Of a stretch of 64,000 nt of DNA, positions 55,628 to 64,000 are shown piece by piece. The notes under the pieces are model-generated. The model was not told where the DNA came from. It saw only the letters and a list, made by a program, of their open reading frames with translations, and did no database searches. Where the stretch lies: NCBI GenBank assembly GCA_964034945.1, contig OZ035961.1, forward strand, positions 42,684,184 through 42,748,183, written 5' to 3'. Positions within the stretch are counted from its first letter, which is position 1; the number at the start of each line of letters is the position of its first letter. This DNA is from Chrysopilus asiliformis. Lineage: Eukaryota > Arthropoda > Insecta > Diptera > Rhagionidae. A program made the position numbers and the translations under genes.

Positions 55628-56830
55628 AATAAAGTACTATATTCATGAAAAAATTCCGACCTCCTTATTTTGCCCAGCAGTCCTGGGTCGATTTGAGCAT
55701 TATTACTAAAATCCCTTTCTGTTAGTCTGTCAGTCTGACAGTCAATTAGTCTTCGAACAAGTTTTCTCAAGAACTTTTAGAGCTAGAGCCATGATTTTAC
55801 TGGGAAGTTTCGGTCCTTGCGTGGGACGATCCTATCAACTTTTGGTGGAAATCGGTTAACTGAAAGTAACCAATGTGGCGGCTTTTTGAAAATTCGCAAT
55901 CTCGTTTTTTGCTGTTTACTCCGAAATTACTCATGAGATACTCATGTAAATTTTTGTCGTTTACTAAAACTTAACATCTCAAACCGATTTTGAGATATAC
56001 CGTTATTTAAAAAAATCCTTTTTTTTGCGATTCTTTCGAAAATTAACGGGTTTTCGGTGGTTAATTGTATTAGATGAATTGAAGAGAATTATATTTGCCA
56101 CAATTTTGTAATTTACTGTTTTACCGTTATTGAGATATTTTCATTAAAAATTAAAAAAATAGATTTTTGCAAATTGTTTGAAAACTAACGATTTTTCGAA
56201 AAATCTGTTTCATAAACAATTAAGGATATTAAAATTCTCCACATTTTTTTCATTTTACCATAATGCTACATTTACACAAATGACAAATTTGTCATTTTTT
56301 TCTTGTCATTATGTTAATTCCCGTGTAAATGGAATAATTTTTGTAATTTTTTCTGTCAGAAAATGTCAATCTCTCATAAAAGAATGAAGTTGTCCATTCT
56401 TTTATGCCAGATTGTCATTCGTGCAAACGCAATATTAGTTATGACAACTTTAGTATTCAACTTTTGTCATAACTAATATTGCGTTTGCACGAATGACAAT
56501 CTGGCATAAAAGAATGGACAAGTTCATTCTTTTATGAGAGATTGACATTTTCTGATAGAAAAAATTACAAAAATTATGCCATTTACACGGGAATTAACAT
56601 AATGACAAGAAAAAAATGACAAATTTGTCATTCGTGTAAATGTAGCATAAGTCGATATCTTTCGCTGTTATCGAAATATTTCAGATTTAGTAAAAAAAAA
56701 TCTTATTTTTATATAAACTAATATTTTATTCGTCACGTTATAGTGTAACTTATGCAGGAACATAGACTTTGTATAAGAAAGTCATGTGCTCTTCACATCA
56801 GTTATTTTTGCATACAATTTAGCAGCATCG
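55628..56830 (+). repeat. R3 INE-1-like repeat split by the 384-bp palindrome
   Basis: 'ataaagtactatattcatga' start, TCTG/TCAG run (55722-55750), 'tttctcaagaacttttagag', repeated 'accgttat..gagatat' phrases, and the end 'tgtataagaaagtcatgtgc'. The palindrome sits between 'ccataa' and 'taagtcgatatc'. Confidence 0.78.
56264..56647. mobile_element. 384-bp near-perfect palindromic MITE, TAA duplication (copy 2)
   Basis: Same ends (TGCTACATTTACAC...) and exactly the same length as 6834-7217, with only a handful of base changes. TAA flanks it at 56261-56263 and 56648-56650. The R3 copy at 60310 reads 'taccgTAAattgatatc' (about 61017) at the matching place, giving the empty site. Confidence 0.9.
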
Positions 56831-59800
56831 TCATACCACCGTTCTAACGTTATTTTATGGACAGGAATGTAGAGCTAACATGTAGTAGCGTATAGTTGAA
56901 AATTTGGGTATAATTATTTTATTTTTTTAGATAAATTTTCGAAGTCATTCTATACCAAAATTGATATAGAATTAATAAATTACACCACTCGACAAAAAAC
57001 GACTTTTTTTGTGTTGTCAAAGATTTTACAATCTTTTTAGAATAACTTGACGTCGCTGATGCCGAATCTGCAAGCGGTTTGGCCCGATTGGCTCTAGTTT
57101 TTGAGATAATCCCAAAAAAGTTTATTTTTTTCGAAAAAATACTATATTGCAAAAGATTGCAAAATCTTTGGCGGCAAAATGGCTGCCTGTGTAGTGTTTT
57201 GAAGAGTTAAAAGCATTGATAAATAAAGTGTGAATTTTATGCTCAGTTTTGTAACAGTCAATTTTGATTTGGTTTAAAAATTTAATAACAATTTGATATA
57301 AAATTTGTATATTTATTTTATAAAATTGTTTCGAAAAAAAATTCATAGTATTTCATATAACGTATAAAAGCTATCAAGAAAAAGCGGAAATATTCTATAA
57401 GACAAAAGGTAAATGAATCTGTAAAAGTAAATGGAAACACAAATAGAACACGATATAAAATAAAAATTCCTCTACTTTTCCAATTTAAAAAAATAGAATT
57501 TTTTCATAAAAATACAATTTTCAATCGACTTCGAAAAAGTAGGAGGTTATATTGATCGAAATTTCGTTTTGAAGGAAACGACATAACCATTTACTGGTAA
57601 GTTAGAAGAGTATATTCACCTAATTCACCACATCCCAGATGCATCATAGCGAATACAACACCTTCTACCGGTGGTTCAAATCCACGTTAACCGTATGTCT
57701 GTTGGTTGAAAAAAAAAAACGGAAACCAATTTCCTTTTTTTGTATCGAATAAGGAAGAAGAATAACTGTTTTAGCCACCCCTTTTCCTGTTCAGGCGTCA
57801 GTGCATTTTTGTGTCAGGTTGCACCTGCGTTGAAAATATTTCTCCCATTGTAACGTATGTATCTGAAGACCAGTTTTTCTCAAACGGTACATCATTTGCT
57901 AACCTGAAACCTGCCACCAGCAGCCAGGCTGTCAGCTAGACAACAACAAACAAAGAATCCTTTTCTTTGCCAAGTTAATTTAATGCCTTCAACCTCTGCA
58001 TCCTGCGAACGTTTTTTTTTCTCTATCCGACCGACCTCTCTTAAATTTATAAGTCTTCTGCCTGTTAGAATCTGGAACCTATAAAAACCACTTTCCTCAG
58101 TTTAATTTTTTTTTCCATCTCCCGGTGAATCCAAGTAAACACGCACGACGGTAGTCGAATTCCCTGAGTCAAATTGACCCCGGGACAACTTCACCCCTAA
58201 GCGAAAGGGGTTCCTTCGGGAAAAAAGTGCTACCGGTCTGGTGTGAGCATACCGGTGAAATAATCGAAGAAAAAAAAATCTCAGGTGTCTATGTCGGACT
58301 ATCACAATACATCTACATAGATGTAGATTTTGGATGTTGCAGAGTCTATACATTGGCTATTTTTTCAGACGAAAATACAACTGAACTTCAGTCGAAGCTA
58401 TTCACACTGAGAACTTGGACACCTTCTTTCCGCACCTTCCGAAAATACTGTTCTTATGTATTAAGTATACTAGGATACAGGTAGATTCGATTCAGCAGAC
58501 AATAAAACTTTAAGGTGTCTTTTTCTTTTTTGTTGTCTGACTTCTCTCGACTGGAGCTTTCCGAGATAAATCTAGGCCCGGTGCGAGTGCCATGGAGGAG
58601 GAAGACATGTGCAATTTTTCGTCGGCTGCCAAAGTAATGTGCTCACTGATGAGAACATCAACGAACACTTTAAAGGTTTCCAACGTCGTTTTTTTTGGTG
58701 CTTCCGATGCATCTACGAAACCAAACCACTGATACTTTGTACGGGCAAAAAAAAAAAGTTGAAAGTAGTTCAAATCGTCAGGTTGTCTTTTTTAATTTGC
58801 GGCAATTTTGAATTAAAATTGTTTAATGTTTTCATACCGACATTAAAAACTCTACAATAGTTCTAAATTTTAGGGTAGAACTATTTTTTGTGGCAGCATA
58901 ATTGATATATGTGTGAAATAATGATCTCTTATGCATCCGTGATTTCTATCGCGATTGAAGAAAAAAATTATACTCGGCTGTCTGTTCATCAGCATTTTGC
59001 GCTATCTGCCCTACCTCGCCCAGCCCAGCTACTGACTCGCCGATAATTTTGCGAGATAAAATTTGAAGCTTTTTGACGAGTTGAATAACCTGTGGCTGCT
59101 TGCGACAGGCGGCCCGTGTCTGAACGATTAGTGGGGGAGTCGATGCCTATGTGACCTTGATAAAGTGCACGCAGCAACGGTCGACCAAAAATAGACTCGT
59201 TAAGATTATATTTTTGTATAGACCGGAGAGGTGGGGGTGGGCCAAGATAGAGCTTTTCCTGTCCCTATCACCTAAAGTTGGAAATTTATTTGGAGTGTCT
59301 TGTAATTTTGCATTGCTCTTTTCATACATTTTTGGCTAACGGAAAGTGGAAAAAAGTAGGCTAAAGTAACGAATCTCTCGAATCAAATGATTAGTTTTTA
59401 TATTCTGTATGGAGACACCATAAATAGGGTATATTATATTTGTCATATCATTTGTAATGCATAGAATTAATTGTTGAACAATATCAATGTGTTAAGAATA
59501 ACAGTTTTGGTTTATGCACGTCTGTTCGTTGACATGGATGACATTAATTTTATTGAAAAATTGCTTTAAAATTAATGTAAATTTTTTATGGCGCCTTTAA
59601 TTGATTTTGTGCAATTTTTCATAAAAATTTTTGGAGTGTAGAGACTAAGATTTGGCATCACTCTTTTTTCCGTAAAATCTGAAGTGAAATTCGCTAATTC
59701 AAGCGATTGGACCACACATTTCCTCCTGCATCATACAACCGAAACCGAAAACTGACGATTTCTCGAAAACGGTAAGAGATTCTGAAAAAAAGAACATTAT

Positions 59801-60309
59801 TACATAACATTATGATCCAATTGCACCAATCTTCACTCTGTAAGAGAAAAAACACGAGCAGAAAAAATTGAAGTTTTTACCGAATTTCCTGGGGAAGCTC
59901 TCCGACCCAAATGGCAATATGTGGAACAGTTTGAGATTTGCACTGGTTCCTATAATAACTTAGGGAAAGTTTCCAATAAACAATGAGAAACCTTCTACTG
60001 TTATGTGGAAATATAACAAATCTTGTGGGTATAACTCCAACCAGAGAGTTGAACAATTTCAACAATTTTTGGGAATCAGTTCAAATATTTTTATCACCAG
60101 GATTTTTGGAGAGGGAGGGCATGTAATATCTTAAATGAAAGATCTCCGCTAGTTTTTTTCTTGTGTACTTTCTAATGCCATTGTATAAAAATGTTAGTTT
60201 AAACTGTATCGCAAAAATTAACTTATTAAGAATTATAAGATTTTATTCAAAGGTTAGAGTTAAATATTAATTTTATTTAAAATATAGTTAAATATTTTTA
60301 CTTTCTTCT
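56831..60309. other. unassigned stretch; diverged R1 copy near its end
   Basis: No exon recognised. A frame at 58510-58773 (minus) has a normal-looking composition (FGFVDASEAPKKTTLETFKV) but no family or splice context could be found. Sequence at about 59400-59860 is a diverged R1: 'tattctgtatggagacacc', 'caatatcaatgtgttaag', 'tctcgaaaacggtaagag'. Confidence 0.45.
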
Positions 60310-61200
60310 ACGGAGTATAATAAAGTATTGTATTCATGACGACCTCTTAATTTTGCCTAAAAAACATTTCCCGGTCACTCCTGAGTCGATTGGAGTCATA
60401 TTAAAAAAATGTCTTTCTGTCTGTCAGTGTGTCTGTCAGTCTGTCAGTCTGTCTGTCAGTCTGTGTACAAGATTTCTCAAAAACTAATAGAGCTAGCGCC
60501 ATGAAATTTTATAGGCATGTTGGGTCCTGAAATGGGACGATCCTATCAACTTTTGGTGAAAATCCGTTAACCGGAAGTATCCAAAATGGCGGTTTTTCAA
60601 AAATCGCAATTTCGTTTTTCTCGATTTACTCCCAAACTACGCGTTTTTTAGTGGCCTTAAGTATGACAAAACTTGGAGAAAATAAAATTTCCCAGACTTT
60701 TGTCTTTAGCTATAACTCGATATCTCAACCTGTTATCGAGATAAACCGTTATTTCCAAAAAAAAAACAGTTTTTTGCGATTAACTCGAAAACTAACGGGT
60801 TTTTGCTGACTGAATGTATGAAATGAATTAATGAGAATGGAATTCTGCACAATTTTGTTTCTTACCGTTATCCGTTTTCTTTTACCGTTATTGAGATATT
60901 TTCATTATTATGTAAAAAATCATATTTTTGCGAATAATTTGCAAACTAACGGTTTTTCGACAAATCAGTTAAAAGAATAATTAAAGATGTTAACATTGTC
61001 TACATTTTTGCCATTTACCGTAAATTGATATCTTTTACCGTTCTCAAGTTATCTCAAATTTTGTACGTTTTTGATATTTTTGGATGAACCAACAATTTAT
61101 TGGGAGGTTGTATTGGGTTGACAATACGACAGGGCTATAACGTAAATTGCACAGGGTCGTAGATTTTGTAGAAGAAAGTTTTGTGTTGACCACAACTGAT
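60310..61200 (+). repeat. R3 INE-1-like repeat, uninterrupted copy
   Basis: 'ataataaagtattgtattca' start, TCTG/TCAG run (60417-60465), 'atttctcaaaaactaataga', four or so 'accgttat' phrases, and the end 'gcacagggtcgtagattttg'. It serves as the empty-site reference for the insertions at 48768 and 56264. Confidence 0.8.
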
Positions 61201-61252
61201 TTTTTTTATTTATTTTTTATAAGAGATCAAAAGTGAATGATTTGCGCTATTA

Positions 61253-61715
61253 TGCGGCGGTCACAGGACGCTGTTTTGCCAGCGCTAGTGGCTGTTTCGC
61301 TGTTAGCAGCCGTTTCAACAGCGCCGTGTGAACCCAAGTCCGTTGCTACTACCAGCAGCAGCGTAATAATTTTAGCAGCGCCAGTGAAGTAGAGACCGAT
61401 CTACTTTGCCAGCGCTACTAGGGATGACGTGACCCTGTCAGATGGTTTCTGAGCTGTCCAAAGTCTGATAAGTGGTAAAGTTTGTTTATTGTAACTTGTT
61501 ATTTTACGTTTATTTATTTAAATTTGTGTGTAACGTTTATTATTTATAAAAACCTCGTAGATTAAAATGTCAAACCACTGTTATGTTACTTGCCAGCGCT
61601 ACTAACGTAGAAATCGTGTGAACCCTCTCAGTACGCTGGCTGCTGTTGCTACTGGCCAGCGCTACTAACCAACAGCAGCCAGCGGCTGGCAAAACAGAGT
61701 CGTCTGACCGCGGCA
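61253..61715. mobile_element. GC-rich foldback MITE, 463 bp
   Basis: Ends TGCGGCGGTCACAGGACGCT and, reversed, TGCCGCGGTCAGACGACTCT, both leading into TGTTTTGCCAGC. The word CCAGCGCTACTA or its complement occurs many times inside. TA flanks both sides (61251-61252, 61716-61717). Its GC content is well above the surroundings. Confidence 0.78.
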
Positions 61716-62207
61716 TAACCGAAACTTTTTGTAACCCGAATCAATGACCACACATAAAACGAAAATAAATAAAAATTGTTAAATAAATGTATTAAAACGG
61801 CGGAAAAAAATTTGTAGCGTTGGATATCAGAAAAAAAAAAATTTGTTTCAGTAAATAAATATGTATATATATATATATATTTATTTACTGAAACAACAAT
61901 ATATATAGACTGTTCTGATCAGGTAGAAAAACTATTCAAATTGCCTAATAGACTGTTCTAATTGGAGTAAACAAACTGTTCTACTTAAAGGGACGGTGGT
62001 TATGTTTATGCCCAGATTAATTTCGTATAAAGTACCGGTCTGAAACAGGTCGAGCATTTATCTACGGTATTCAGTGTTGTGGAAACGTATTTCACGTAGT
62101 AGTTTACGCAGTAGTTTACATCACAGTAAACAATGTAAAAAAGCTTATGATTACCAAAAAAAAAATAGATAAAATATGTTTTTGGAAAAAAATAATTTTT
62201 TGGGTCC

Positions 62208-62500
62208 GTTTTATCAGAAATAAAACGAGATAAATATTTATTTGACTTTGTATGCTTTTATCAAGCTTTTATTTCTGATACACAGCGCCAGAATTTTTTT
62301 TTCCTTTTTAGTATAATAAATTTTTTCAAATTTTTTTAAAATTTTTTTTTCTTTTTAGTTTAAAATGACTAAAGTTTTTCGCCATATATATTCGAAGACT
62401 AAAAGTACTCGTATATCGAATATATATCCTTGCCTTTGAAATATCGTTACGGACTTTTTGACTCCATAATTGGATTCAGCCACCCCAAAAATTCTCTGAT
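62208..62500 (+). repeat. dispersed repeat family E, copy 4
   Basis: Inverted repeat ATCAGAAATAAAACGAGATA facing 'atcaagcttttatttctgat', then 'ttttcctttttagta', 'gaatatatatccttgcctttgaaatatc', 'gattcagccaccccaaaaat'. Confidence 0.6.
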
Positions 62501-64000
62501 GAGTCTGGTTTATATTTCCTTAAAAATTCAAATACTGTTTGCCGAGTAATGGCCGAAAATCGGGTTTTCGGTCAAAATTTTCCCCTCCAAAACACCCCTA
62601 AAACGAGACTTTCTGTCGGTTTTGAAAATACACGTGTCCCATGAATCAAATCACTTTATATCTTGAAATATTTACCATACAAGAAGCGAAACAAAGTCTA
62701 GCTTAACAAGTTGCGTTTTATTCCCCACCCTTCTTTTTTTCATTTCACATTAAAGTAACAAATTTACTGATGGCATTGTGAGTTATTAGTAGGTATTAAT
62801 TATTTTGATAATATATCAGACTATCAATTTATTGGGTCAAAAAAAAAATTGCGATTTCAATTCGCACTGATAATATTTTCTAGGCCAGTGTTTCCAACCT
62901 GGCATACATGTACCCCTAGGAGTACATCGACTTGTTCCAGAGGGTACATAAAATCTGAAAAATAAAATGGTGGACATCAAATTTTGTAAAAGTTGCGAGG
63001 TTGTATAAGCAAAAAAAATCTTTTGAATTTATATTAATTAGAGATGGGAAACGTTATCGTAACGTAACCAAATAACATGAAAAAAAATCGAAATATACGA
63101 GTGAAATTGTGAGTATATTTTCAACTTTAGTACTATCGCGGAAAAGGGCATAACTTTAACAATTAGTACTATTTTACCACGATAACAACTAATTTAATAC
63201 CTTTTGCGAATACCCCAATTATTTTTTTTTGAATACCGTAAGTATTTTTTTCAAAAAACTTTTCAACACATACAAAGTCATTTGGTAGCTGTTAATACCG
63301 TTTCATTTATACGATTACAATTTTTGCAGCACATCAAAAAGAGTATGTCTTAAAATTTCTTGGCGATTGTAGGGGTTTTTAAACTTTTTTCATCGTCATA
63401 TCAACTGTTGTTGCACAGCAAAAATTATTACTCAAGTTGTCAATTCAATACTGATAACGTATGGGGGGTTTGGTTGCTTATGCTTAGATAGCATGCGGCA
63501 GATAGACGCGTACTAAAAAAATGTGAAAAAATGAGAATACATTGAAGATAAAGTATTGACGATGGCGTAGAGCATTGCACTCAGAAGTACTTGATCACCA
63601 GCCCTTTCGTATGTCTTAAGGGGTTATGCCTAACTCTAAAAAGATCGCCGTTTTTTTGGCGATCTATATATACTTCTAAATTTTGTTTCGTTTTTTTTTT
63701 GGAATTTTTTAAGTACACCCTGCAGAAAAGAAGTCTTAAAAGTGCTTTTCTGGTGGTTTTTAAAATACTTTAAATGTACAGCGGTTCTTATTATTTGTAA
63801 GTAGATCGGTTCTTATCATTTGTGCACTCAGAAAAATGTCCAGGTCAACTTTTTGTCAGGTTAACTCTGACCTTACAGAGGTGTCTGTAAGCCAGCTAGC
63901 GGTCAGAGTTAGCCTATCTAAGGTCAACTCGTGCAGCTCCCAATGCCCTACTTCACCTGCTGGTGGCTTAATTTCAGAATTTCTCCGACCACAGCTCAAC
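62501..64000. other. unassigned stretch; possible element ends
   Basis: No gene. At 62885 'ccagtgtttccaacctggc' resembles a hAT left end, but no partner was found before the window closes. At 63850-63930 'ttaactctgacc' and 'ggtcagagttagcc' form an inverted repeat that may belong to an element cut by the window edge. Confidence 0.4.

Noticed and set aside
58510..58773. 87-aa minus-strand frame with ordinary composition
   Set aside because: No start context, splice partner or recognisable domain; it may be chance or an unrecognised repeat.
62885..62960. hAT-like left end (CAGTGTTTCCAACC)
   Set aside because: No matching right end or 8-bp duplication within the window.
1..64000. CRISPR-like or bacterial operon features
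   Set aside because: The spaced repeats are eukaryotic MITEs, Helitrons and satellites; genes are spliced.

Overview
This is a gene-poor, AT-rich stretch of an animal nuclear genome, almost certainly an insect and plausibly a fly (Diptera). The grounds are spliced genes with short GT-AG introns, insect-type protein families, and many small dispersed repeats laid out like the fly INE-1/DINE-1 Helitron derivatives. Species cannot be read from the sequence. Two genes are well supported, both on the minus strand and both apparently complete. No rRNA gene, functional tRNA gene, CRISPR array or bacterial feature was seen.

Gene 1 (28108-35128, minus, 11 coding exons, 754 aa) is a ClC-7-type lysosomal chloride/proton exchanger, equivalent to fly ClC-b. 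It has the gating glutamate, the proton glutamate and two C-terminal CBS domains. Gene 2 (44054-54647, minus, 7 coding exons, 804 aa) encodes a secreted or membrane-anchored protein with two tandem copies of a Cache-like plus EGF-like module. It resembles the ectodomain of GPR158/GPR179-type receptors but has no seven-helix domain. It ends in a short hydrophobic tail that looks like a GPI signal. This is the best candidate in the window for something little described.

Nearly everything else is transposable-element sequence, much of it nested. It includes: a deleted Harbinger element with the transposase N-terminus (320-933); three copies of a TTA-flanked MITE (2689, 24220, 41935); two 384-bp near-perfect palindromes with TTA/TAA duplications (6834, 56264); two deleted mariner-like elements (4907, 16264); a pogo-like family with TIR GGGGAGACTGGGG (4887, 13354, 48768); Helitrons ending in CTAG|T, one with a 163-bp tandem array; hAT-type elements with 8-bp duplications (24733, 40520); a MADF-protein element nested in another TIR element (37424-38762); and LINE, SINE and gypsy remnants. 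Three INE-1-like families (called R1, R2 and R3/R4 here) recur throughout and share a TCTG/TCCG microsatellite followed by a conserved block.

Layout: 1-27.9 kb is repeats and unassigned DNA; 27.9-35.1 kb is the ClC-7 gene with transposon debris in its introns; 35.5-43.8 kb is MITEs and INE-1-like repeats; 44.0-54.7 kb is the Cache/EGF gene, whose large second intron holds the pogo-Helitron composite; 54.7-64 kb is repeats again. Repeat copies on opposite sides of an insertion often give the empty target site, so several insertion orders can be read directly.
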